A DNA stretch of 26,781 bases from a virus. The notes under the pieces were generated by a model. It was not told the origin of the DNA. It did not search any database and saw nothing but the letters and a program-made list of their open reading frames with translations. Below, in pieces: positions 8,467 through 14,493 of this stretch; the stretch's first letter is position 1; each line of letters begins with the position of its first letter. The DNA lies in IMG/VR virus record IMGVR_UViG_3300042521_002296, positions 1 to 26,781 of that record; one strand, given 5' to 3'. The position numbers were made by a program, and so were the translations under genes.

Positions 8467-10782
8467 TTACTTCATGTACTTGACTTGAACCTGGTCGCCT
8501 TCAGTGATTTCACTCACGCCACCAGAGGCCAGCTGACCCATGAAGGTAATGCGAGTAACTTCTCCGTTGAAAACAGATACTTCGTAGTCGATGCCTTCAA
8601 CTGCATAGAGAGGGCCAACGAACATGTGAACGCTGTGCTCCATAGCCTGCATTGACAAATCAATGTATCCCTGCGATGCCTGCTCAGCCGAAATTTCCAT
8701 CGTCTCTTTGCGTGGGAGCACTGCTTCCAGAACGTCAAGACGGCCAGAGAGCATGCTCTCAGCGCCTTCAGCACGAGAAACTTCAGAGGACAAGAGACCC
8801 TCAATACGAGATTCTTCATCCATAGCGCGGGTTTGTTCGTCTAGTACGTCGCCAGCAAGAGCCTCTTCGGCTGCCATAGCACGGCTCTGCTCGATGGAGA
8901 TATCACCTGACAGTAGGGCTTCAGCTAACGTGGCACGAGAGGTTTCGGAGGTGACAAGGCCTTCGATGCGAGACTCTTCACCCTGAGCACGGTTTTGCTC
9001 TACAGATACAGCAGCCTCACGAGCCGACTGCTCAGCACTTACTGCCGCCTCACGGTCCGAGATTTCCTGCTCAAGCTGAGACTGAAGACCTGCTTCTACA
9101 TCAGTTGCGCGGGTAACTTCTTCTTCGAGCGATAACTGAATAGCGGCTTCAGAGTTAGTTGCGCGAGTAACCTCAGCAGCAAGTTCCACAGCCATGGAAT
9201 TGCTAATACCCTGAGCAAAGTCCATTGCTGCCTGGCTAGCAGAAGAAACAGCGGCTTCGCGGTCCGAGACTTCCTGAGTAAGGAGGCCTTCGATACGTGA
9301 TTCTTCACCCTGAGCGCGGCTCTCTTCAGCAGAGACAGCAGCCTGGCGGTCAGAGACTTCCTGGCTAAGAGCAGAGTTATTGCTCAGAACGTAGGAGGCG
9401 AATGCAGTATCGTTAGTTGTATCAACACTGTTGATAAGCTGGACAATCTCAGCGAAAGAATCTTTATCAGCATCAGATGCCAAAAGGATTGCATCAACGC
9501 GACCCTTTTCCGTATTGATAGCTGATTGGAGACCCGACTCAGCCGACTCGGCGCGGTTCTTCTCCGTAAGGACCTCAGCAGATGCGAATTCCTTGGCATC
9601 TTTTTCGGCCTTAGCAACAGAGCCTTCTACCGTGTCTTCGCCTTCAACAATATCCAGACGCGAAGAAAGAGCAGAGGTTTCCGCATCGCGGAGTTCTTCT
9701 TCTTCCAGAATTTGAGCATCGGTGTAATCTTTAGCTTCCTGCAAAGCAGAAGATACTGCCGACTGACGAGCTGATTGCTCCGAAGAGACAGCCGATTGGC
9801 GGTCAGAAATTTCCTGGTCCAACTTGTCTTCGATACGCTCCTCTTCGCCCATGGCGCGAGCCACTTCAGCCGAGTGAGCGGCCTCGTTATTAACGAAGCG
9901 TGTGTCGATAGCAGCCTCTTGGCCCTGAGCACGAGAGGTTTCAGCAGAGATAGCACTTGACAGAACGCCTTCGGCAGCTAGGGCACGGGCAACCTCAGTG
10001 GTAACGAGACCCTCAATACGGGCCTCTTCACCTTCGGCGCGAGACTCTTCAGCAGAGACGGCGGCTTCGCGAGCGGACTGCTCAGCACTAATAGCAGACT
10101 GGCGAGCAGACTGCTCAGAACTAATGGCCGACTGACGGTCACTAATCTCTTGGTCTACCTTGCCCTCAATGCGGGCCTCTTCCGACATAGCGCGACCTTC
10201 TTCGTCAGCCATATCAGAAGCAAGGGAACTCTCAACGCCCATAGCGCGTGAACGCTCGGTGGAAACTTCGGTGTCCGTGTAGTCTTTGGCTTCCTGGAGG
10301 TTATTGGCTACGGTTGTTGCCAGCGCAGCGCCGACACTTTCGTCTGCTTCAATCGCATCAGCGATTTCCTTGAGGGTATCCAGCATGCCTGGTGCGCCGT
10401 TGATAAGCGACGTAATGGCAGAATCTGTGTAATCCTTAGAATCCTTCAAACTCTTGGCGACTGAGCCTGGGACGCTGTCAGCGCCTTCGATGGTCGAGAG
10501 ACGGCTGGAGAGTGCACTCTCGGCAGCTTCGGCACGGGTCTCTTCAGCAGAGACTTCCCGGTCCACGAACTGCTTGTTGACCAGCTGGTCCGCGTCAACT
10601 GCATATCCACCGATGGTTGGTGCAGCCAGGAACTCAAACTTGTTGCCACCAGAAAACTTGAACAGGTCCTGCTCAAATTCTCCGTTGTCAATCAATGCCT
10701 TGATTGGTTGGTTGTTAAGCAGCAGAATCTTGCTGCCGTCTACTGCCCGGTCGGCAATAAACTTCTTTTTAATTTGACTCAT
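8467..10782 (-). CDS. Long coiled-coil tail fibre protein
   Basis: A 771-residue protein. Residues 1-75 form an N-terminal domain that probably attaches to the tail (KKFIADRAVDGSKILLLNN, VDADQLVNKQFVDREVSAEE). Residues about 75-690 are a very long alpha-helical repeat region with units such as EISDRQSAVSSEQSARQSA, EESRIEGLLTQEVSDRE and three copies of KDYTD; six variants of E-E-x-R-I-E occur. This is the pattern of a trimeric coiled-coil shaft. The last 80 residues (from MEISAEQASQGYIDLS) form a beta domain that ends in EGDQVQVKYMK. The protein is expected to be a trimer that reaches from the tail to the host surface. AAGGGGA lies about 11 bases before the ATG. The repeats make length variation by recombination likely. 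Confidence 0.85.
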   Translation of the reverse strand: MSQIKKKFIADRAVDGSKILLLNNQPIKALIDNGEFEQDLFKFSGGNKFEFLAAPTIGGYAVDADQLVNKQFVDREVSAEETRAEAAESALSSRLSTIEGADSVPGSVAKSLKDSKDYTDSAITSLINGAPGMLDTLKEIADAIEADESVGAALATTVANNLQEAKDYTDTEVSTERSRAMGVESSLASDMADEEGRAMSEEARIEGKVDQEISDRQSAISSEQSARQSAISAEQSAREAAVSAEESRAEGEEARIEGLVTTEVARALAAEGVLSSAISAETSRAQGQEAAIDTRFVNNEAAHSAEVARAMGEEERIEDKLDQEISDRQSAVSSEQSARQSAVSSALQEAKDYTDAQILEEEELRDAETSALSSRLDIVEGEDTVEGSVAKAEKDAKEFASAEVLTEKNRAESAESGLQSAINTEKGRVDAILLASDADKDSFAEIVQLINSVDTTNDTAFASYVLSNNSALSQEVSDRQAAVSAEESRAQGEESRIEGLLTQEVSDREAAVSSASQAAMDFAQGISNSMAVELAAEVTRATNSEAAIQLSLEEEVTRATDVEAGLQSQLEQEISDREAAVSAEQSAREAAVSVEQNRAQGEESRIEGLVTSETSRATLAEALLSGDISIEQSRAMAAEEALAGDVLDEQTRAMDEESRIEGLLSSEVSRAEGAESMLSGRLDVLEAVLPRKETMEISAEQASQGYIDLSMQAMEHSVHMFVGPLYAVEGIDYEVSVFNGEVTRITFMGQLASGGVSEITEGDQVQVKYMK
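8730..10560 (-). repeat. Degenerate coiled-coil repeats within the fibre gene
   Basis: The fibre shaft is encoded by related DNA blocks. At protein level E-E-[AES]-R-I-E-[GD] occurs six times, [ED]-[IV]-SDR[QE]-[SA]-A about nine times, and KDYTD three times. Two longer sections are near copies: TIEGADSVPGSVAKSLKDSK and IVEGEDTVEGSVAKAEKDAK. The limits given are approximate. Confidence 0.8.
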
Positions 10783-10797
10783 ACTATTATTTTCCCC

Positions 10798-11169
10798 TTA
10801 AAAGAAATACTCTACTACTAGGACATCCCCAATTTCCAGAAGTCCGTCTAGTCCTAGGTTGGCCCAGACAAGCTCACTGTCATTTTGGATAATAAAGTCT
10901 TTGTAGAAGATTTGGTTAGGACCCCCCTCTGGGGCCACTCTAATCTTTTCCCACGAAATGGGTGGCTTTGTCAACACTATTCTTTTGTCGTTTAGATGTT
11001 CTTGACGAATTGTAATAACGTCTACTTTTGTCATATCTCCGTATCCTACAAATTCGGCCAGTCTGTCTATCGCATCCTGGACATTAGAGGCATCTACCTG
11101 ACCAGATTCCCGGTCGTAGTTAAGATTTTCCCCGATAAATCCCGGTACTCCCGGTATGAATGTTGCCAC
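10798..11169 (-). CDS. Small tail-associated protein with a fibre-like beta domain
   Basis: A 123-residue protein. The N-terminal part (FIPGVPGFIGENLNYDRES, then DASNVQDAIDRLAEF) resembles linker segments found in virion appendage proteins, where a repeated VQDAID motif leads into a coiled or beta domain. The remaining 75 residues follow the same plan as the last 80 residues of the neighbouring fibre: a strand pair near DVITIRQEHLNDKRIVL, a central Asp-Phe strand and a closing LLEIGDVLVVEYFF, compare TEGDQVQVKYMK in the fibre. It is likely to sit at the fibre base or join fibres to the tail; this is inference. It follows the 210-residue protein without a gap (stop and start adjacent), so expression is coupled. 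Confidence 0.68.
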   Translation of the reverse strand: MATFIPGVPGFIGENLNYDRESGQVDASNVQDAIDRLAEFVGYGDMTKVDVITIRQEHLNDKRIVLTKPPISWEKIRVAPEGGPNQIFYKDFIIQNDSELVWANLGLDGLLEIGDVLVVEYFF

Positions 11170-11802
11170 TTATCCCCCTGCTTCAATAATTCTCACATCA
11201 ATTGACACGGTTCCGGACACTGCCCAGAGCACGGCCCCTGGTGCTATATCCAGGGCCAGGGCCTCTCCTCTAGCGATTGGGTAGCCAACTCCTGAGGAGG
11301 CCTGCGCCGCGCTGAATCCTAGGTACAGGGTGCTTCCATTGGGTCCATTATGCCGGATAATGACACCCTTGCGGTCCGTAAGTCCAGCCGGTAATAGAAT
11401 TATAGGTGTACTATTTACATTTACCTGACTTGCCTTAGCGGTGTTCGCGGATTGGATGTTAGCAGACATCTGTCCATTTGACAAGCCCTTAGCCCTAAGC
11501 TCAAAACTGCAAGCCCCAGTAAATACTGCCCTAGCCTGTATAACACCCATTGCGGTGGCGGCTTTTTTAAGGTCAAGTTGGGTTGATGGGGAGGTAATGT
11601 TAGAGTAGGTAATTACTTCTTTTTCCTTACCCTCTTCTGTAATTGTACTGAGAGTAACGGTAAGAGAGCCAGAAATACTAGAGACAAACAGAGAAGTTTG
11701 GAAAGTATCAGAATCAAGTGTAAAGACTCGGGAGAGTGAACCAGCTCCACTTGTGGACTCCTTCATTATGAGTATAACTTTTCCGGCCTCTAATGGTGTC
11801 AT
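11170..11802 (-). CDS. Structural protein of unknown type, beta-rich
   Basis: A 210-residue protein with few charges and many Ser, Thr, Val and Gly. The C-terminal 85 residues (NSTPIILLPAGLTDRKGVII, then STLYLGFSAAQASSGVGYPI and ALDIAPGAVLWAVSGTVSIDVRIIE) match the pattern of a small virion beta-domain common in phage structural genes: an I-L-P start, a Y-x-G-F strand, a S-S-G-x-P loop and a closing V-x-I-x-E strand. The start ATG overlaps the upstream stop (ATGA). No signal peptide or membrane span is visible. It is placed with tail and fibre genes, so a tail or head-tail connector role is likely, but the exact function is unknown. Confidence 0.65.
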   Translation of the reverse strand: MTPLEAGKVILIMKESTSGAGSLSRVFTLDSDTFQTSLFVSSISGSLTVTLSTITEEGKEKEVITYSNITSPSTQLDLKKAATAMGVIQARAVFTGACSFELRAKGLSNGQMSANIQSANTAKASQVNVNSTPIILLPAGLTDRKGVIIRHNGPNGSTLYLGFSAAQASSGVGYPIARGEALALDIAPGAVLWAVSGTVSIDVRIIEAGG

Positions 11803-12308
11803 TTGGACCCGGTGATAGCTATGCCACTCTTTTCCAAGAAGGCCTCAAGTTCAGCCTGACTCATTTTGCCAATGGCCTCATCCTTGTATTTTACAGGAGC
11901 ATCCTTGGGAGTTTTATTGGAGAGTTCGGCCAGCAGCTTTATCATGGCCACGCGGGCCCCCTGCACCTTTATATCGGTGGATAGGAGAATTTCCTCGGCG
12001 GCGTCCAGGGCCAGGCTGAATAGGTATTCCAGGCGTTGCCGGTACTCATTCTGGTCCAAGAACCATTCCCGGAATCCGGGCTTTCCCCACCAGTCCTTAA
12101 GCTGACTGCTGCCGGTAAGTTGCTGGGCCTCTGCCAGGGTGATAGCAGATATCTCAATTATTGGGTTATCTGCGAGGCGGACAACCAGCCTAGCCTTTAC
12201 CTGCCTTTGGCTGGGGGTAGGGATGAAGATAAGCTCATGGGCCGCCACTGATATGATATTAGTGGGAGTGGTTCCATTGCCCCCATCGTTATTGCTACTT
12301 TTTCGCAC
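11799..12308 (-). CDS. Possible terminase small subunit
   Basis: A 169-residue protein starting with GTG at 12308, supported by AAGGA six bases upstream; this Shine-Dalgarno overlaps the stop of the preceding gene. A basic and polar N-terminus is followed by an HTH-like segment (ISAITLAEAQQLTG), then WWGKPGFREWFLDQNEYRQR, a long helix (LEYLFSLALDAAEEILLS) and a second helical part (ARVAMIKLLAELSNKTP). A DNA-binding N-terminal part followed by an oligomerising helical bundle is the layout of small terminase subunits, and the WFLDQNEYRQ segment resembles ones I associate with such proteins. The candidate lies 6 kb upstream of the large subunit in transcription order, which is unusual. The call is tentative; a non-terminase DNA-binding protein is possible. 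Confidence 0.45.
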   Translation of the reverse strand: MRKSSNNDGGNGTTPTNIISVAAHELIFIPTPSQRQVKARLVVRLADNPIIEISAITLAEAQQLTGSSQLKDWWGKPGFREWFLDQNEYRQRLEYLFSLALDAAEEILLSTDIKVQGARVAMIKLLAELSNKTPKDAPVKYKDEAIGKMSQAELEAFLEKSGIAITGSK

Positions 12309-12316
12309 AAATGTCC

Positions 12317-12601
12317 TTATTCGGGGGAGGGACTCCCCGCTGGCACAAGGCCAGCAGGAAGCCGCAGGTCCACAACGGCAACTCCACGGGACATCGCTAC
12401 GGAGGAGAAATAGCGATTGGTGAGGAGCCAGTCAAGCTGGTCCCGTAGTCGGGAGGAGGAAACACGGAGATGCCTTGATAATGGACCCAGATTAAGAGTT
12501 ACAGAGAGTCCGCTGCGAATGACGAAATGATGCTCGCCGTAAAGCATTAGAATAAGTAGCTTATACGGGATTAATCTATTTCTTAAAGGCTTAGCGGGCA
12601 T
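12317..12601 (-). CDS. Winged-helix-like DNA-binding protein, first gene of the late operon
   Basis: A 94-residue protein from ATG at 12601 (GGAA about 7 bases upstream; an upstream in-frame TTG at 12640 lies before the predicted transcription start and is rejected). The order of elements suits a winged helix: LIPYKLLILMLYGEHHFV, then LNLGPLSRHLRVSSSRLRDQ as helix-turn-helix and DWLLTNRYFSSVAMSRGVAV as wing strands. It is the first gene behind the minus-strand sigma-70 promoter at 12630-12658, whose -10 is bracketed by a perfect inverted repeat. It may regulate its own promoter and the divergent one. The function is inferred from fold pattern and location; sequence identity to a known regulator is not claimed. 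Confidence 0.58.
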   Translation of the reverse strand: MPAKPLRNRLIPYKLLILMLYGEHHFVIRSGLSVTLNLGPLSRHLRVSSSRLRDQLDWLLTNRYFSSVAMSRGVAVVDLRLPAGLVPAGSPSPE

Positions 12602-12622
12602 GCTATATTCCAATGAGAGCAC

Positions 12623-12646
12623 TGGTAATATATTAGGCAATTACCA
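12623..12646. promoter_or_regulatory. Inverted repeat TGGTAAT-N10-ATTACCA around the late promoter -10
   Basis: Seven-base perfect arms at 12623-12629 and 12640-12646 enclose the -10 hexamer of the minus-strand promoter. This is a typical operator position, where a bound dimer would block RNA polymerase. The inner half-site GTAAT/ATTAC recurs in the palindrome at 14409-14421. Confidence 0.5.
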
Positions 12647-12658
12647 AGATGATGTCAA
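12630..12658 (-). promoter_or_regulatory. Strong sigma-70 promoter for the virion operon
   Basis: On the minus strand TTGACA (12658-12653, six of six) is followed after exactly 17 bases by TAATAT (12635-12630). Transcription would start near 12623, giving a leader of about 22 bases before ATG at 12601. It points into the tail and head genes. Confidence 0.72.
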
Positions 12659-12668
12659 TAGATTTCTC

Positions 12669-12696
12669 TTGACAGGGAATCTGGGTAGGGTAGAAT
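12669..12696 (+). promoter_or_regulatory. Divergent plus-strand sigma-70-like promoter
   Basis: TTGACA (12669-12674) and TAGAAT (12691-12696) are separated by 16 bases. The -35 lies 10 bases from the -35 of the minus-strand promoter, so the two are back to back. A second weaker pair, TTGACT-16-TATCTT (12696-12723), starts where the first ends. The transcript would begin near 12703 and run about 630 bases before the first convincing start codon. Confidence 0.55.
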
Positions 12697-13261
12697 TGAC
12701 TGTACACACACAACAGGTATCTTTTCTTTTTCTCTTTTTCTTTAAGATGATAGAGCTAAGGTCCTCTTGTATCCCTTCCAGCCATCCCTAGTATCCAGCC
12801 AGCCTACAGTCAAATAGTCCTTATTCCAAATACTTACATAGGCCCCACATGGGGAGTAGCAAAAGTACATCAATGAGTATGGCTAATGGTATCTTCATGT
12901 TGGGAGCATATTCCAATATCATCACCCATACCTGATAGTGACATATTCCATCCTTTCAGTAACTTACGTCAGAAAACCTGACAAATGGGCCCCCTCACAC
13001 GGCAGTTTTGCCACTTTCATATCTCGCTAATAATACTACCATTTCAGGTAATGTCCTCCACGGATATCCGCCAGTAATCCGCCAGAATATCACAGCTAAG
13101 CGACCGACTTTACAGGTATTTATCCCCCAGTGTGGAGAAGGAGATTCCATTAGCGGCGGCTTGCTAACCCACTTGGCAGGTCTAGCCAAGCGTCTAGGCG
13201 TGTGGACTCATATGACAGGGGGGACTTTACAAGGGTCCTAGGATTTATTTTTACCCCGGAC
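12697..13261 (+). other. Long gene-free leader or control region
   Basis: No reading frame here has a good start, ribosome binding site and protein-like composition. It holds a 26-base pyrimidine tract (about 12719-12744), a CCCCA/TGGGG inverted repeat (12843-12854), copies of the word [AT]TATTCCA in one orientation (about 12605, 12821, 12908 and 12943), the dyad at 12968-12982, a GGCA/TGCC hairpin at 13001-13012, and a weak sigma-70-like pair TTGCCA-17-TAATAC (13008-13036). Possible roles are a regulatory RNA leader, an origin of replication or a binding region for a phage regulator. None can be settled from the sequence. Confidence 0.5.
12968..12982. repeat. Inverted repeat GTCAG-N5-CTGAC
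   Basis: Perfect five-base arms separated by AAAAC. It lies in the gene-free region about 270 bases downstream of the plus-strand sigma-70-like promoter. Its dyad shape suits a regulator site, but a short perfect arm can arise by chance. Confidence 0.35.
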
Positions 13262-13288
13262 TAAAGTTTTTACCGGACTGACCGTAAA
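13262..13288 (+). promoter_or_regulatory. Sigma-28-type promoter A
   Basis: TAAAGTTT (eight of eight against the FliA -35) is followed after 11 bases by ACCGTAAA (five of eight against GCCGATAA). It is the weakest -10 of the series. Transcription would begin near 13295, before the first plus-strand gene at 13332. Confidence 0.55.
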
Positions 13289-13331
13289 GATAGGAGTGAG
13301 AAAACAACGGCACGTAACAAGAGGTGAAAAA

Positions 13332-13406
13332 ATGACACTGTTTATCGGCGTAACAGCAATGTTTACATTCGTAATACTGGCACTAATCATTCAGGAGGTT
13401 TTATGA
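13332..13406 (+). CDS. 24-residue membrane peptide
   Basis: The frame encodes MTLFIGVTAMFTFVILALII plus four residues. Nearly the whole peptide is one hydrophobic span. AGAGGTG lies about six bases before the ATG, and the stop overlaps the ATG of the following gene (ATGA), which argues that it is translated. It is the first reading frame behind sigma-28-type promoter A. Whether it works as a membrane peptide or only as a leader that couples translation to the next gene cannot be decided. Confidence 0.5.
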   Translation: MTLFIGVTAMFTFVILALIIQEVL

Positions 13407-13591
13407 AAACCATAGCAACGGGTTATTTGGACGGCAAAAAGGTTAATATCGTACGGATATCTCACGTAAAAATGAGGACGGTGGGCGCTACTGGGAATGA
13501 CTACTATGCCTCAATCGAGCTTGATGACGGGACCGTGGACCTTCTCGCGTATGTTGACCGGCTGCAATTCATTATAGGCCCTATCGACTAA
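13403..13591 (+). CDS. Small protein of unknown function
   Basis: A 62-residue protein with an ideal AGGAGG about five bases before its ATG. The sequence looks like a compact beta fold (TGYLDGKKVNIVRISHV, then YYASIELDDGTVDLLAYVD), similar in plan to SH3-like barrels. I do not recognise a family. It is coupled to the 24-residue peptide before it and followed by a membrane protein gene after 12 bases. Confidence 0.7.
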   Translation: MKTIATGYLDGKKVNIVRISHVKMRTVGATGNDYYASIELDDGTVDLLAYVDRLQFIIGPID

Positions 13592-13603
13592 CAGGAGTAT
13601 GAG

Positions 13604-13819
13604 ATGGAATCCGTGATGATACTTGTAATCGCCATGCCACTGGCCATGGTACTAGGACTGGTAACGGTTGGCGGGGTGTCGGCGGCCCTGCGGGAACGGG
13701 CAGAATTGAGATACATTGAGCGTATGGAGCGTGAGCTTAGTCCGTTTATACATATGGACGATGTCATGGTGGCAGAAAAAATTGAACATACACCCACTAT
13801 TAAAAGGAATGTAGCATGA
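13604..13819 (+). CDS. Small membrane protein, one N-terminal span
   Basis: A 71-residue protein with a hydrophobic segment over residues 4-27 (VMILVIAMPLAMVLGLVTVG) and a charged cytoplasmic-type tail (LRERAELRYIERMERELSP). ACAGGAG lies upstream of the ATG. Its stop overlaps the start of the next gene (ATGA). The single span and amphipathic tail are shared in outline with the small membrane proteins at 15437 and 17718. No family is recognised. Confidence 0.68.
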   Translation: MESVMILVIAMPLAMVLGLVTVGGVSAALRERAELRYIERMERELSPFIHMDDVMVAEKIEHTPTIKRNVA

Positions 13820-14385
13820 AAAATTCACGTGTATACCCCATAGGCATGGGACGGGCATTGCGGGACTCGTATCTGCGGACTAACCTATCACAACGCATTG
13901 AGGGCATTTATTGGTATCCTAAGGTCCACAACATGACACTGAAACTGGCCAAAAAATACAATCGGCCATTGTTTCAGGTGGCTGGAATCATCGCGGCCTT
14001 GAGTCCTAGGAATAAGTTCGGGCGTAATATGGTGGATGCGGAGTCCATTCTGCGTGACGGTCGGGCGGCGGTGGTAGCAACATTCGGTGCAAATAAGCGT
14101 AAGGCACTGTGTATCCTTGAGGCGTTGGATTACGATGAGGTCCTAGATATCCTAAACGGTAACAAGGTAAAGGCATTTTACAGTAATATCTATCACGCCG
14201 GTCACGATAAGGAGGTAACCATCGACGTGTGGATGATGAGACTGATGGGTATCGAGGGTGCGATGTCAGACCAGAAGTATCAGGATATCGCGTTCGCGGT
14301 CAGAACCATTGCACAGCAACTGCGCCTATCGCCTAAGGCATTACAGGCGGTGACATGGATTGAGGCACGCGGTGCAGCCTTCTAA
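13816..14385 (+). CDS. HhH-GPD DNA glycosylase-like phage protein (DUF7178-like)
   Basis: A 189-residue protein. I see the conserved ring of a family common in phages: ALSPRNKFGRNMVDAE near residues 61-76, a short lysine-bearing segment GNKVKAFYSNIYH near 114-126, and VTIDVWMMRLMG near 135-146, followed by LQAVTWIEARG at the end. The order helix, Gly/Lys loop, then V-x-x-D-x-W resembles the helix-hairpin-helix glycosylases, in which the Asp of the last motif is catalytic and a Lys in the loop can act as nucleophile. A role in base excision or modified-base handling of phage DNA is possible. It has only about 190 residues, near the lower end for glycosylases, and no Fe-S cysteines. The fold link is inferred and not certain. 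Confidence 0.55.
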   Translation: MKNSRVYPIGMGRALRDSYLRTNLSQRIEGIYWYPKVHNMTLKLAKKYNRPLFQVAGIIAALSPRNKFGRNMVDAESILRDGRAAVVATFGANKRKALCILEALDYDEVLDILNGNKVKAFYSNIYHAGHDKEVTIDVWMMRLMGIEGAMSDQKYQDIAFAVRTIAQQLRLSPKALQAVTWIEARGAAF

Positions 14386-14408
14386 CCTACGGGCGGCGGT
14401 TGAAATAG

Positions 14409-14421
14409 TGTAATGATTACA
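14409..14421. promoter_or_regulatory. Perfect palindrome TGTAATGATTACA upstream of promoter B
   Basis: Six-base arms around one central G, 19 bases before the -35 of sigma-28-type promoter B. The inner GTAAT/ATTAC matches the half-site of the inverted repeat at the late promoter. It may bind the same regulator, for example the winged-helix protein at 12317-12601. Confidence 0.4.
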
Positions 14422-14440
14422 GATGTTTATACGATTGTAC

Positions 14441-14468
14441 TAAAGTTTTAGGCCGTGGTGGCCGATAA
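14441..14468 (+). promoter_or_regulatory. Sigma-28-type promoter B
   Basis: TAAAGTTT and GCCGATAA both match the FliA consensus at every position, with 12 bases between them (11 is usual). Transcription would start near 14475, about 20 bases before ATG at 14494. This decides the start of the DUF932 gene against the upstream GTG at 14455, which would lie inside the promoter. Confidence 0.75.
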
Positions 14469-14493
14469 GCTGGATAACAATAACGGGGGCTTT

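Noticed and set aside
8730-10560. Repeats taken for a CRISPR array
   Set aside because: The repeats are degenerate, have no constant spacer length, and encode the fibre shaft.
12849-12935. 28-codon plus-strand frame in the leader
   Set aside because: No convincing ribosome binding site; Ser/Met/Thr-rich sequence may be chance.
13110-13135. DnaA-box-like TTATCCCCC
   Set aside because: Two mismatches to TTATCCACA and no second box nearby.
12995-13189. Minus-strand frame of 64 codons in the gene-free region
   Set aside because: No good start or ribosome binding site, and it lies upstream of the late promoter.
13008-13241. Plus-strand frame of 77 codons in the gene-free region
   Set aside because: Starts with TTG without Shine-Dalgarno and has no recognisable fold pattern.
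13240-13260. Weak hairpin and T-rich stretch before promoter A as terminator
   Set aside because: Only about five pairs with a nine-base loop and an interrupted T tract.
13340-13370. Minus-strand GCCGATAA at 13347-13340
   Set aside because: The bases 11 upstream do not resemble TAAAGTTT (ATGTAAAC), so it lacks a -35.
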